A stretch of 64,000 bases of DNA from Lachnospiraceae bacterium (GCA_902363665.1 CABJAW010000003.1:1-64000); one strand, 5' to 3'; numbered from the stretch's first letter, positions 8,211 to 16,711 are shown. The notes: generated by a model not told the origin, from the letters alone. Program-made: numbers and translations.

Positions 8211-8933
8211 TTGAGAGTAAGAGTAAAATTTTCAAAATCCGGCGCAATGAAATTTATCGGCCATCTGGATGTCATGCGGTATTTCCAGAAAGCCATGCGG
8301 CGCGCGGAGATCGATATTGCATATTCCGAGGGAATGAGCCCTCATATGATCATGTCATTTGCACAGCCGCTTGGTGTGGGACTGACGAGTGATGGGGAAT
8401 ATATGGATGTGGAAGTGCGCACCCCGATCGCGTCGGAAGATGCGATCAGCCGCCTGAACCGCGTTGGTGTAGATGGGATTGTCGTGACACAGTGGCGTCA
8501 GATTCCGGAAGATAAGGCAAATAAGGCGATGACACTGGTAGCGGGCGCAGATTATGAACTGCGTTTTCGTAAGGGCTATGCGCCAAAGGGGGACTGGCAG
8601 TCACAGATTTCTCATTTTTATGCGCAAAAATCCATTCCGGTGATCAAAAAGACAAAAAAGGGTGAAAAAGAACTGGATATTCGACCGTTGATCTACGATA
8701 TGCATGTGAATGCAGGCACGGTGTATTTTCAGTTGTCTGCCGGAAGCGAGGCAAACATCAAGCCGGAGCTGGTGATGGATGCATATATGGCCTCGCTTGG
8801 TATCACGCCGGAGCCGTTTGCCTATGAGATCCATCGGACAGAGCTGTATGCAGATCTCGGGAAAAACGGAAAACGGAAGCTGGTACCACTTGGGGATCTC
8901 GGGAAAGATGTGACGCACGGCAAAGATTTCTGA
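8211..8933 (+). CDS. TIGR03936-family (DUF2344) radical-SAM-associated protein
   Basis: A 240-residue partner of the preceding radical-SAM protein. The start is TTG 8211 with AGGAG 6-7 bp upstream; the next ATG (8247) would remove the conserved first strand (RVRVKFSKSGAMKFIGHLD). The fold is ferredoxin-like, as predicted for DUF2344. In some clostridia this domain is fused to the C-terminus of the TIGR03960 protein, which supports a joint function. No catalytic residues are known. The gap to the upstream gene is 87 bp, so the two are likely co-transcribed. Confidence 0.85.
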   Translation: MRVRVKFSKSGAMKFIGHLDVMRYFQKAMRRAEIDIAYSEGMSPHMIMSFAQPLGVGLTSDGEYMDVEVRTPIASEDAISRLNRVGVDGIVVTQWRQIPEDKANKAMTLVAGADYELRFRKGYAPKGDWQSQISHFYAQKSIPVIKKTKKGEKELDIRPLIYDMHVNAGTVYFQLSAGSEANIKPELVMDAYMASLGITPEPFAYEIHRTELYADLGKNGKRKLVPLGDLGKDVTHGKDF

Positions 8934-9010
8934 CGCAGTATTTCACACTCTGACAGATCGGAGGGGATGCATTATTTTGCAGAATTGCTATAGATGTGAG
9001 GTGGAAGAGT

Positions 9011-10252
9011 ATGAGCAGAACAGATGAGAAACAAACATACGTCGTCAGTCAGCGCGGCAGCCAGATTTTTTCTTTTCTATTAAATGGTTCAAAAGCTGTC
9101 GAAATTCACTGCGATGTCTGCCGTGAGGATTCCATCCTTGATGAGATCTACATCGGGAAAGTGCAGAATATCGTGAAAAATATCAGCGCAGCATTCGTGG
9201 AGATCGCTCCTGGTACGGTCTGCTATCTTCCGTTGGAGGATCTGAAGCATCCCGTTTACACAAAAAAAGGCACTTCCCAAAACATACAGCAGGGCGACGA
9301 ACTGCTGGTGCAGGTAAAACGGGAAGGGATCAAGACAAAAGCTCCTGCTGTGACGACGAACCTGACACTGCATGGAAAATATGCGCTGCTCACGACTGGA
9401 AACACGCAGATTTCCGTGTCATCGAAGCTGCCGAAGGAAGAGAAAGAGCGGCTGGTCAGAGTGGTGAAGGACAACTCATCAGCAGATAATGGAAGCTTAG
9501 AAGAAATGAGTGCAGGAGAACGCGATTACGGCTGGCTTCTTCGCACCAACGCCGGAGGAGCCTCGCCAGAGGTGATCAAAAAAGATCTGCTCCGCCTTCA
9601 GACAAAATACGGCGAGCTGATGAAGACCGCGCAGTACCGCACCTGTTTTTCCTGCCTTCTCGCAAGACCGTCCGCTTACCTGAAGCGGCTGAGTGATCTG
9701 TATACGGAAGAGGTCGATGAAATCCTCACCGATGATCGGGAACTCTTTGAACAGATGACAGAGTATTTTCAGGAAAATCAGCCGGAAGATACCGCCAAGC
9801 TGCGCTTCTATGAAGACCGTCTGCTTCCGATGGAGAAGCTGTATTCACTTGACCATCATTTAAAGGAAGCACTTGGTGAGCGCGTGTGGCTGAAATCCGG
9901 CGGATATCTCGTGATCCAGCCGACTGAGGCACTGACGGTGATCGACGTCAACACCGGAAAATTTACAGCAGGCAAGAAAAAAGAAGCCGCGTTCTTAAAA
10001 TTGAATCAGGAAGCGGCCCTGGAGGCGGCCCGTCAGATCCGGCTGCGTAATTTAAGCGGAATTGTCATCATTGATTTTATTAATATGGAAGAAAAAGAAT
10101 CAGAAGTACAGTTGCTGAAAACACTCGATGACGCACTGCGAAGGGATCCGATTCGCACCACGCTTGTCGACATGACAAAGCTGTCGCTTGTCGAAATTAC
10201 AAGAATGAAAAAAGAACGGCCGTTGCATGAAAGTGTCGGCAAACAGTCTTAA
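9011..10252 (+). CDS. rng: Ribonuclease G/E family endoribonuclease
   Basis: A 413-residue RNase E/G family enzyme that cuts single-stranded RNA in rRNA or mRNA processing. ATG 9011 has AGGTGG at a good distance; GTG 8996 lacks one. An S1-like RNA-binding insert (residues about 40-115) is followed by the RNase-H-like part and the DNase-I-like catalytic part. The two metal-binding aspartates are Asp312 (VIDVNTGKF) and Asp355 (IVIIDFINM). The protein ends at about MKKERPLHESVGKQS, just where E. coli RNase E/G continue into the CPxC zinc-link that joins dimers, so that element is missing. Length is about 70 residues below E. coli RNase G. It sits upstream of rplU, a common clostridial arrangement. 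Confidence 0.9.
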   Translation: MSRTDEKQTYVVSQRGSQIFSFLLNGSKAVEIHCDVCREDSILDEIYIGKVQNIVKNISAAFVEIAPGTVCYLPLEDLKHPVYTKKGTSQNIQQGDELLVQVKREGIKTKAPAVTTNLTLHGKYALLTTGNTQISVSSKLPKEEKERLVRVVKDNSSADNGSLEEMSAGERDYGWLLRTNAGGASPEVIKKDLLRLQTKYGELMKTAQYRTCFSCLLARPSAYLKRLSDLYTEEVDEILTDDRELFEQMTEYFQENQPEDTAKLRFYEDRLLPMEKLYSLDHHLKEALGERVWLKSGGYLVIQPTEALTVIDVNTGKFTAGKKKEAAFLKLNQEAALEAARQIRLRNLSGIVIIDFINMEEKESEVQLLKTLDDALRRDPIRTTLVDMTKLSLVEITRMKKERPLHESVGKQS

Positions 10253-10284
10253 AAATACAAGAATATAATCGAATCAAGTAGCGA

Positions 10285-10298
10285 AAGTGGATTGCGGA
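10285..10298 (+). repeat. Decayed half-copy of the AAGCGG hairpin repeat
   Basis: TCAAGTAGCGA followed by AAGTGGATTGCGGA matches the left half of the dispersed repeat, with one stem change (C to T). The right arm is gone. It lies between rng and the rplU promoter. Confidence 0.4.
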
Positions 10299-10358
10299 AG
10301 ACTCAGAAGCAAATGAAAAATTAGGTGAAAAAATTAGAACAAAAAATTCAAAAAATTC

Positions 10359-10387
10359 TTGACGCCTACTCAACTATATGCTATTAT
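10359..10387 (+). promoter_or_regulatory. Promoter of the rplU operon
   Basis: TTGACG at 10359-10364 and TATTAT at 10382-10387 are 17 bp apart. Transcription should start near 10394, giving a leader of about 75 nt before rplU. Confidence 0.75.
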
Positions 10388-10394
10388 TCAAAGG

Positions 10395-10469
10395 TATGCC
10401 GCACAAAGAGGTTGAAATGTCAAAAGACTACCGAATTTGGCGAGTAATGATAAACAGGAGGTGTGCCAT
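10395..10469 (+). ncRNA. Putative L21 leader RNA
   Basis: The leader between the promoter and rplU is about 75 nt. In Firmicutes this position carries the L21 leader, thought to bind L21 and control its own operon. Assignment here rests on position and on the short ACCGAATTTGGCGAGT block just before the ribosome binding site. I could not confirm the fold. A covariance search with the L21_leader model would settle it. Confidence 0.45.
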
Positions 10470-10775
10470 ATGTACGCAATTATTGCAACAGGTGGTAAAC
10501 AGTACAAAGTAGCCGAGGGCGATATCATTAACGTAGAGAAGCTTGGTGTAGAAGCTGGCGAGACTGTTACGTTTGATCAGGTGCTTGCAGTAAGCAATGA
10601 CGGAATGAAGGTTGGCGCTGATGTTGCAGCAGCAACAGTTACCGCTACCGTAGTGAAGAATGCAAAAGCAAAGAAAGTTATCGTTTACAAGTACAAGAGA
10701 AAAACCGGTTACCACAAGAAAAACGGTCACAGACAGCAATACACACAGGTAAAGATTGAAAAGATCAACGGTTAA
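10470..10775 (+). CDS. rplU: 50S ribosomal protein L21
   Basis: A 101-residue L21. ATG 10470 follows AGGAGGTGTGCC. The N-terminus [18 protein letters not shown] and the C-terminal [14 protein letters not shown] block, which contacts 23S rRNA, are typical. It leads the rplU-prp-rpmA operon, which normally supplies L21, L27 and the protease that matures L27. The spacing to prp is 6 bp. Confidence 0.98.
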   Translation: MYAIIATGGKQYKVAEGDIINVEKLGVEAGETVTFDQVLAVSNDGMKVGADVAAATVTATVVKNAKAKKVIVYKYKRKTGYHKKNGHRQQYTQVKIEKING

Positions 10776-10781
10776 TTTTCG

Positions 10782-11108
10782 ATGATTACATTTACAGTGT
10801 GGAAATCTGAGCATCAGTACAAGGGCTTTGAGAGCAAAGGCCATGCGGATTATGCCGGGGATGGTGACGACATCTTATGTGCCGCTGTTTCAGCGCTGAC
10901 GTTCAATGCGGTAAATTCTATTGAGGAGTTTACTGAGGATGCGTATCAGGTGGAACAGGCAGAAGATGGCGGATACCTGAAGGTGCTGTTTCCGGAAGGA
11001 CTTTCCGAAAGGGCTGCACTGCTGATGGACAGCCTGGTTCTCGGAATCGGGAATATCGAGGCTGAATACGGAAATGAATATATTACCTTATTACTTGAGG
11101 AGGTGTAA
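10782..11108 (+). CDS. prp: Ribosomal-processing cysteine protease Prp
   Basis: A 108-residue YsxB/Prp protease. The catalytic pair is His21 (KGHADY) and Cys33 (DDILCAAVS), the family signature. Prp removes the N-terminal extension of L27 in Firmicutes. The substrate gene rpmA follows 2 bp downstream and encodes that extension. There is no strong ribosome binding site, so translation is probably coupled to rplU. Confidence 0.95.
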   Translation: MITFTVWKSEHQYKGFESKGHADYAGDGDDILCAAVSALTFNAVNSIEEFTEDAYQVEQAEDGGYLKVLFPEGLSERAALLMDSLVLGIGNIEAEYGNEYITLLLEEV

Positions 11109-11110
11109 CT

Positions 11111-11398
11111 ATGTTAAAGATGAACCTTCAGTTCTTCGCTCATAAAAAGGGAGTTGGTTCTACAAAGAACGGCAGAGATTCCGAGTCCAAGAGACTGGGA
11201 GCAAAGAGAGCGGACGGACAGTTTGTAAAGGCTGGAAACATTCTGTACAGACAGCGTGGCACAAAGATTCATCCGGGTCTCAATGTTGGACGCGGTGGAG
11301 ACGATACACTGTTTGCTACGGCTGACGGAGTTGTCAGATTCGAAAGAAAAGGAAGAGACAAGAAAATTGTTTCTGTACTTCCGGTAGAAGCAGAATAA
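11111..11398 (+). CDS. rpmA: 50S ribosomal protein L27 with Prp-cleaved N-terminal extension
   Basis: A 95-residue L27. It begins [17 protein letters not shown]; cleavage by Prp after LQFF would expose AHKKG, the mature N-terminus that reaches the peptidyl-transferase centre. The rest is canonical ([17 protein letters not shown], then [13 protein letters not shown]). It is the last gene before two terminators. Confidence 0.97.
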   Translation: MLKMNLQFFAHKKGVGSTKNGRDSESKRLGAKRADGQFVKAGNILYRQRGTKIHPGLNVGRGGDDTLFATADGVVRFERKGRDKKIVSVLPVEAE

Positions 11399-11406
11399 AA
11401 ATGTCG

Positions 11407-11444
11407 CAGGCTTCAAATCATAAGTTGGTTTGAAGCCTGTTTTC
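11407..11444 (+). terminator. Terminator of the rplU-prp-rpmA operon
   Basis: CAGGCTTCAAA pairs perfectly with TTTGAAGCCTG over 11 bp and runs into TTTT, 9 bp after the rpmA stop. Confidence 0.75.
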
Positions 11445-11446
11445 GC

Positions 11447-11486
11447 AAAAGCCTTCTTCTGCATGAGTGCCGGGAAGGCTTTTTGT
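11447..11486 (+). terminator. Second, tandem hairpin terminator before obgE
   Basis: AAGCCTTC pairs with GAAGGCTT across a 17-nt loop and is followed by TTTTGTT. It ends about 25 bp before the obgE start, so read-through or an unseen promoter must feed obgE. Confidence 0.55.
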
Positions 11487-11511
11487 TATATTGATAGAAA
11501 GAGGTTTTAAT

Positions 11512-12804
11512 ATGTTCGCAGACAGAGCAAGGATCATCATCCGCTCCGGAAAAGGCGGCGACGGTCATGTCAGCTTCCGCCGAGAACTGTTCGTGCCGGA
11601 CGGCGGTCCGGATGGCGGCGACGGCGGCAAGGGCGGAGATGTGATTTTCGAAGTAGACAAAGGATTGAATACATTAATTGAATACCGCCACAGAAGAAAG
11701 TTTTCTGCGGTAGACGGAGAGCCTGGCCAGAAACGAAGATGCCACGGTGCAAACGGTGCAGATATCGTGCTGAAGGTGCCGGAGGGAACGGTGATCAAGG
11801 AAGCCGAAAGCGGACAGGTGATCGCGGATATGTCGGGTGATAACAGCCGACAGGTGGTATTAAAAGGCGGACGCGGCGGCAATGGAAACATGCATTATGC
11901 AACTTCCACAATGCAGGCGCCTAAGTATGCGCAGCCGGGACAGGAAGCAAAGGAACTGGAAGTCTGCCTGGAGCTGAAAGTGATCGCGGACGTCGGGCTG
12001 GTCGGATTTCCAAACGTAGGTAAATCGACGCTGCTTTCCCGTGTGACAAATGCAAATCCGAAGATCGCCAATTATCATTTTACGACGCTTTCGCCGAATC
12101 TTGGCGTGGTTGACCTGGACGGCGGCGGATTCGTGATTGCGGATATTCCGGGACTGATCGAGGGCGCATCGGAAGGTGTGGGACTGGGTCTTGAATTTCT
12201 CCGTCACATAGAGCGTACAAAAGTCATCATTCATATGGTGGATGCCGCATCGGTAGAAGGCCGTGATCCGGTAGATGATATTTTAAAGATCAATCAGGAA
12301 CTGACACAGTATGATGTGTCGCTTGCAAAGAAGCCGCAGGTAATCGCAGCCAACAAGATGGATGCGTTTTACGGTGACGAGGCAGAGGAGACGCTGAAGC
12401 GTCTGCGCGACACCTTTGAGCCGCAGGGAATTCAGGTATTCCCGATCTCTGCAGTCAGCGGACAGGGACTGAAGGAGCTTCTGTATCATGTACAGGGCAT
12501 GCTGCGTGAGCTTCCGCAGGAGCCGACGGTATTTGAGCAGGAGTACGATCCGGAGCTGCATTTAAAGGCAGACAATCTTCCATTTACCGTAGAAAAATCA
12601 GAAGAAGAGGCAGATACGTACATTGTGGAGGGACCGAGGATCGAGAAGATGCTTGGTTATACGAATCTGGAATCTGAGAAGGGCTTTCAGTTCTTCCAGA
12701 ACTTCCTCAAGGACAATGGAATTCTGGAAAAGCTTGAAGAGCTTGGTGTCAAGGACGGTGACACGATCCGTATGTATGGACTGCAGTTTGATTATTACAA
12801 ATAG
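11512..12804 (+). CDS. obgE: Obg-family GTPase ObgE/CgtA
   Basis: A 430-residue GTPase that acts in late 50S assembly and stress signalling. ATG 11512 follows AAAGAGG. The Gly-rich Obg fold covers residues 1-158 (RSGKGGDGHVSFRRE, with GGPDGGDGGKGG). The G domain starts at about 160 with the P-loop GFPNVGKST, switch motif DIPGLIEGA and NKMD. A C-terminal OCT domain follows from about 350. Length is typical. It begins a block of translation and ribosome-maturation genes. Confidence 0.97.
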   Translation: MFADRARIIIRSGKGGDGHVSFRRELFVPDGGPDGGDGGKGGDVIFEVDKGLNTLIEYRHRRKFSAVDGEPGQKRRCHGANGADIVLKVPEGTVIKEAESGQVIADMSGDNSRQVVLKGGRGGNGNMHYATSTMQAPKYAQPGQEAKELEVCLELKVIADVGLVGFPNVGKSTLLSRVTNANPKIANYHFTTLSPNLGVVDLDGGGFVIADIPGLIEGASEGVGLGLEFLRHIERTKVIIHMVDAASVEGRDPVDDILKINQELTQYDVSLAKKPQVIAANKMDAFYGDEAEETLKRLRDTFEPQGIQVFPISAVSGQGLKELLYHVQGMLRELPQEPTVFEQEYDPELHLKADNLPFTVEKSEEEADTYIVEGPRIEKMLGYTNLESEKGFQFFQNFLKDNGILEKLEELGVKDGDTIRMYGLQFDYYK

Positions 12805-12816
12805 AAGGAGAATACT

Positions 12817-13134
12817 ATGACAAGTAAGCAGCGTGCTTATTTAAAAAGCCTTGCAATGACGATGGACCCGATTTTCCAGATTGGAAAGTCCAGCCTGACG
12901 CCGGAGAATACCGCAGCTATCGCAGAGGCGCTTGAGGCAAGAGAACTGATCAAAATCAGTGTGCTTCAGAACTGTATGGACGATCCGAATGAGATCGCGC
13001 AGGTAGTCGCAGAGCGTACGCGTTCCCAGGTGGTACAGGTGATCGGAAAGAAGATCGTCCTTTACAAAGAGGGAAAGGACAATAAGAAAAAAATCGAACT
13101 GCCGAAGGCAGGAAAGTCCGGTGCACAGAAATAA
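12817..13134 (+). CDS. yhbY: YhbY-family ribosome assembly RNA-binding protein
   Basis: A 105-residue CRM-domain protein. MTSKQRAYLKSLAMTMDPIFQIGKS and the later VIGKKIVLYK strand are characteristic; the GxxG-like loop is IGKS. YhbY associates with pre-50S particles. The start, ATG 12817, follows AGAAGGAGA, 12 bp after obgE. The Lys-rich tail is ordinary. Confidence 0.93.
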   Translation: MTSKQRAYLKSLAMTMDPIFQIGKSSLTPENTAAIAEALEARELIKISVLQNCMDDPNEIAQVVAERTRSQVVQVIGKKIVLYKEGKDNKKKIELPKAGKSGAQK

Positions 13135-13218
13135 AAACTTTCCGGAAAACAGAAAGTTTTGAAACAGTAAGGCAGGCCGGTGCGTCTGCTTTCCTGCAAA
13201 CCGGGGGCGAGAAAACGA

Positions 13219-13854
13219 ATGGTGGATGGGAAAGAAAAGAAAAGACATCGCATAGGATTGATGGGCGGAACATTTGATCCGATCCATATCGGGCATCTGA
13301 TGCTGGCGGAATGCGCATATGAGCAGTTTGACCTGGAACAGGTTCTGTTCCTGCCGTCCGGAAATCCTCCGCACAAACGTACGCGGGTAGGGGCTTCGGA
13401 TCAGCAGCGTATGGATATGGTTCGACTGGCGATTGATGCTAATCCGCATTTTGCGCTGGATTCTGAGGAAATGTACCGCAGCGGTTATACGTATACGAAC
13501 GATACGCTTGAGATTCTGACGGCGCAGCATCCGGATACGGATTATTATTTTATTATCGGCGCAGATTCCCTGATGGCCTTTGATACCTGGTATCGTCCTG
13601 ATGGCATCTGTGCACACTGCATTCTTGCAGTCGCGGTGCGGGATCAGCTGGCACCTGAGATGCTGACGGAAAAGATGGACGAGCTCCGGGAAAAATATCA
13701 GGCGCGGATTTTTCTGCTCCAGACGCCGGATGTGGATATTGCATCGCGCCGCCTGCGTGAAATGTGCCGGGAAGGACGGTCGATCCGTTACTATGTGACG
13801 GATGAGGTGTTTGCGTATATCCGAGACAATCAGATTTACAAAGAGGGAAAATAA
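13219..13854 (+). CDS. nadD: Nicotinate-nucleotide adenylyltransferase
   Basis: A 211-residue NadD, which joins nicotinate mononucleotide and ATP in NAD synthesis. The nucleotidyl-transferase motif GGTFDPIHIGH lies near residue 16, and the C-terminal DIASRRLREMCREG replaces the usual ISSTxIR motif. ATG 13219 is chosen; an in-frame GTG at 13180 would add 13 residues of unlikely sequence. The last base of its stop codon is the first base of the yqeK start. Confidence 0.93.
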   Translation: MVDGKEKKRHRIGLMGGTFDPIHIGHLMLAECAYEQFDLEQVLFLPSGNPPHKRTRVGASDQQRMDMVRLAIDANPHFALDSEEMYRSGYTYTNDTLEILTAQHPDTDYYFIIGADSLMAFDTWYRPDGICAHCILAVAVRDQLAPEMLTEKMDELREKYQARIFLLQTPDVDIASRRLREMCREGRSIRYYVTDEVFAYIRDNQIYKEGK

Positions 13855-14447
13855 TGGGATACAATCTGATAAAAATGCAGAAAAAGCTGAAAAAATACGT
13901 GGATGAGTCGCGTTACGTGCATACGCTTGGCGTGATGTATACGGCGGCTGCCCTGGCAATGCGCTATGACGCGGATCTGGAAAAGGCGCAGGTGGCCGGT
14001 CTTTTGCATGACTGTGCAAAATGCATTCCAAATGACAAAAAGCTCAAGCTGTGCCGCCAGAATGATATTCCGGTGTCGGCAGTGGAGGAAAAATCACCGT
14101 TTCTGCTCCACGCTGTGCTTGGCGCTTACATTGCGCGGGAAAAATATGATGTAAAAGATCAGGAGATTCTGGATGCGATTGCGTGTCATACGACCGGAAA
14201 ACCGGATATGACACTTCTGGAAAAAATTATTTTTATTTCTGATTATATTGAGCCGATGCGCTCAAAAGCGGAGAATCTGCCGCTGATCCGCCATCTGGCG
14301 TTTGAAGATCTGGATCTGGCTGTCTATACAACGCTGAGGGATACGCTTGCGTATCTGGAAAAGGAAAAAACCTGTCTTGATAATCAGACAACAATGGCTT
14401 ATAATTACTACAGACAGTTAATCGAAGAAAGAGAAAAGGAGGCGTAA
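13854..14447 (+). CDS. yqeK: YqeK-type HD-domain hydrolase
   Basis: A 197-residue HD-superfamily protein. HTLGVMYTAAALA supplies the first His, LLHDCAK the HD pair, and CHTTGKPDM the third His. YqeK homologues hydrolyse diadenosine tetraphosphate to two ADP and use an iron-containing site. It overlaps nadD by one base, so translation is coupled. The order nadD-yqeK-rsfS is widespread in Firmicutes. Confidence 0.93.
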   Translation: MGYNLIKMQKKLKKYVDESRYVHTLGVMYTAAALAMRYDADLEKAQVAGLLHDCAKCIPNDKKLKLCRQNDIPVSAVEEKSPFLLHAVLGAYIAREKYDVKDQEILDAIACHTTGKPDMTLLEKIIFISDYIEPMRSKAENLPLIRHLAFEDLDLAVYTTLRDTLAYLEKEKTCLDNQTTMAYNYYRQLIEEREKEA

Positions 14448-14449
14448 AT

Positions 14450-14806
14450 ATGGCCGACAAACATTCAAAGGAGCTTGCAAAGCTTGTATATGAGGCACTG
14501 GAAGAAAAGAAAGCGCAGGACATCAAGATTATCAATATCGAAGGTGTTTCTGTCCTTGCCGACTATTTTATCATTGCTTCCGGAACGAATCACAATCAGG
14601 TTCAGGCGATGGCGGACAGCGTGGAGGAGACGCTCGGAAAAGCAGGTCATCCGGCAAAGCAGACAGAGGGGTACCGCAGCGCAAACTGGATTCTGTTGGA
14701 TTACGGCGATATCATCGTACATCTCTTTGATACGGAAAACCGGTTGTTCTACGATCTGGAGCGTATCTGGAGAGATGGAAAAGAGATTTCTGCGGAAGAA
14801 CTGTAA
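14450..14806 (+). CDS. rsfS: Ribosome silencing factor RsfS
   Basis: A 118-residue RsfS (Iojap family) that binds L14 and blocks subunit joining in poor conditions. The patterns DIKIINIEGVSVLADYFIIASG and WILLDYGDIIVHLF are diagnostic. It starts 2 bp after yqeK. In the following gap (14807-14963) an imperfect stem TATAACA...CAGAA/TTCTG...TGTTATA is visible, without a U tract. Confidence 0.96.
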   Translation: MADKHSKELAKLVYEALEEKKAQDIKIINIEGVSVLADYFIIASGTNHNQVQAMADSVEETLGKAGHPAKQTEGYRSANWILLDYGDIIVHLFDTENRLFYDLERIWRDGKEISAEEL

Positions 14807-14963
14807 AAAAATATAACAATTCAGAACGCCGTGTGTTCCGCTGCGATTCTGGGCTGTTATAAAAATCAAAGCCCCGCTGCACTTGTCAGATACGCCCAAT
14901 GTCATGCAGACACGGATATTTGAATTGGTGCCCCGGGAATAAACAGAGACAGGAGAAGGAACC

Positions 14964-15767
14964 ATGGCGGTAGATAAGACATTTTTAATGAAAAGCATTC
15001 AGAAAAAGGAAGAGATGATCGTTGCATACTGCGCATTTACAAATATGCCATTTGTTGTATGCGATCCAGAGTCTTTTAACGACCAGGTGTGGATTTTTGA
15101 TACAGAGGCACAGCTTCAGGAGTTCGCAAAACCATATACAGAGAAAAAAATTCTGCTGAAGGGAATTAAATACCCGAATGCCCGTTTTCTTTCTTTCTTT
15201 ACCATGCTTTTTACGATCGGTATCAATGAGCTGGTATTTGTCGGAGAAAATGGAAAAGAAACAATTGAACTTGACGAACTGGTAAGACGCCCGGATTTTT
15301 CAAAGCTTCCGAAAGAGCAGCAGCCGATCATGAATCCGGAACTGCAGCTGACCGGACTGTATTTTATGCAGGAAGCTGCACGACCGATTCCAAATGAGGA
15401 AAAGCAGGTTGCAGATCTTGAAGAGGAGCTTGCAGCAAATCTTTTCAAGGCACGCTACATTATCCCGATTGAGCTTCTGGAGGGACCGGAGACGGATATC
15501 GAAAAGCTGAAAGAAAAGAAGTATCGCCTTCCGATTCTGAAAAATAAGAACGGAGATGTTCTGCAGCCGCTCTTTACAGATCCAAACGAGCTGGCAAAGT
15601 TCAACCGCGAAAATAAATTTAAAGCGCTGGCTATGCCGTTTGCAAATCTTTCCAAGCTTCTGATCAAGGATTCTAAGGGATTTCTCTTAAATCCGGCCGG
15701 ATTCCATCTTGCAATGCCGAAAGAACTTCTGGAAGGCCTTCCAAAGCGTTTTGGAACTGCAGAGTAA
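14964..15767 (+). CDS. SseB-family protein
   Basis: A 267-residue cytoplasmic protein with the SseB N-terminal fold (PF07179): VVCDPESFNDQVWIFDTEAQL near residue 30, and PFANLSKLLIKDSKGFLLNPAGF near the end, the repeated SseB pattern. No enzyme activity is known for these clostridial versions. ATG 14964 follows AGGAGAAGGAACC. A strong terminator 50 bp downstream closes the unit, and the next gene is convergent. Confidence 0.8.
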   Translation: MAVDKTFLMKSIQKKEEMIVAYCAFTNMPFVVCDPESFNDQVWIFDTEAQLQEFAKPYTEKKILLKGIKYPNARFLSFFTMLFTIGINELVFVGENGKETIELDELVRRPDFSKLPKEQQPIMNPELQLTGLYFMQEAARPIPNEEKQVADLEEELAANLFKARYIIPIELLEGPETDIEKLKEKKYRLPILKNKNGDVLQPLFTDPNELAKFNRENKFKALAMPFANLSKLLIKDSKGFLLNPAGFHLAMPKELLEGLPKRFGTAE

Positions 15768-15817
15768 GCCCAAAAGATAAGAGGCAGAAACAGCCGTGAA
15801 AAAAATGTAGTTATGAT

Positions 15818-15865
15818 AAAGTCTCAGGAGCGTTGTTAAGACAGCCCTGAGACTTTTCGTTTTTC
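15818..15865 (+). terminator. Terminator after the SseB-family gene
   Basis: AAAGTCTCAGG pairs with CCTGAGACTTT across a 17-nt loop and is followed by TCGTTTTT. Confidence 0.8.
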
Positions 15866-15902
15866 AAACATCCGGTATTGCAGATCAGAAAGCAGCCATG
15901 GC

Positions 15903-15950
15903 AGAAAAATAATCCCGCTGCTTCTGCCGCAAGGGAAGAAAACAGCGGGA
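15903..15950 (-). terminator. Terminator of lexA
   Basis: Read on the minus strand, CCCGCTG pairs with CAGCGGG and is followed by ATTATTTTTC. It lies about 35 bp past the lexA stop. Confidence 0.6.
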
Positions 15951-15982
15951 CTGGTATAGTTATTTACGAAACGATGTACTGG

Positions 15983-16600
15983 TTACTGGAAAATCCGGAA
16001 TACACCAAATACTTTACCGAGAATTTCACATTTGTCTACGATAATTGGATCCATGGAATCATTCTCCGGCTGAAGACGGTAGTGCCCGTTCTCTTTGTAG
16101 TAGGTCTTTACGGTAGCAGAATCGTCGACGAGTGCTACGACGATATCTCCATTTTCTGCAGTGGCCTGCTGCTTGACCAGAACCTTATCGCCGTCAAAGA
16201 TGCCTGCGTTAATCATACTCTCGCCCTTGACCTTGAGCATAAAGGACTGTTTGTTCGGCATATATTCCGTCGGAATCGGAAAATATCCTTCGATGTTCTG
16301 CTCGGCGAGGATCGGCTGTCCGGCAGCGACTGTGCCGATGATCGGCACATTGACCATCTCACGGCGGATCATGTTGAAGGATTCGTCGAGGATTTCGATC
16401 GCGCGTGGCTTGGTCGGGTCGCGGCGAATATATCCGTTGCGCTCCAGGGATTCGAGATGGGAGTGAACGGAGGACGTGGATTTTAATCCGACTGCCTGGC
16501 AGATTTCACGGACTGCAGGCGGAAATCCACGCTCCAGAATTTCATTCTTTATATAATTTAAAATTTCTTCCTGCTTTTTGGAAATAGGTCTTTCTTCCAT
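15983..16600 (-). CDS. lexA: LexA SOS repressor
   Basis: A 205-residue LexA. The N-terminal winged helix (residues 1-65) holds [25 protein letters not shown]. The self-cleavage site is Ala93-Gly94 in TVAAGQP, and the catalytic dyad is Ser128 (KGESM) and Lys165 (ATVKTY). It represses DNA-damage genes until RecA filaments trigger autocleavage. The start, ATG at 16600, follows GGGAGGTACTAT. Its promoter overlaps a LexA-box-like palindrome, which suggests autoregulation. Confidence 0.97.
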   Translation of the reverse strand: MEERPISKKQEEILNYIKNEILERGFPPAVREICQAVGLKSTSSVHSHLESLERNGYIRRDPTKPRAIEILDESFNMIRREMVNVPIIGTVAAGQPILAEQNIEGYFPIPTEYMPNKQSFMLKVKGESMINAGIFDGDKVLVKQQATAENGDIVVALVDDSATVKTYYKENGHYRLQPENDSMDPIIVDKCEILGKVFGVFRIFQ

Positions 16601-16629
16601 ATAGTACCTCCCGTACGTGCGTTTTCTTT

Positions 16630-16671
16630 AGTATAACACAGAATGATAAAAATGGCAAACAAATGTTTTGC
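16630..16671 (-). promoter_or_regulatory. lexA promoter with overlapping SOS-box-like operator
   Basis: On the minus strand, TTGCCA (16653-16658) and TATACT (16630-16635) are 17 bp apart. GCAAACAAATGTTTTGC at 16655-16671 (plus strand) is a near-palindrome with AAAC-N4-GTTT arms. Its layout matches the GAAC-N4-GTTC box of Gram-positive LexA but with A for G at the outer position. It covers most of the -35 box, as expected for an autorepressed lexA. Confidence 0.6.
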
Positions 16672-16711
16672 ATCTTTGAAAAAGATTAATAATTACATTT
16701 CTTTTGCTTTC

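Noticed and set aside
12841..14031. 396-codon minus-strand frame over yhbY, nadD and yqeK
   Set aside because: Spans three well-supported plus-strand genes and shows Arg/His/Ser-rich shadow composition.
14815..14870. Terminator after rsfS
   Set aside because: The TATAACA/TGTTATA stem is interrupted and lacks a U tract.
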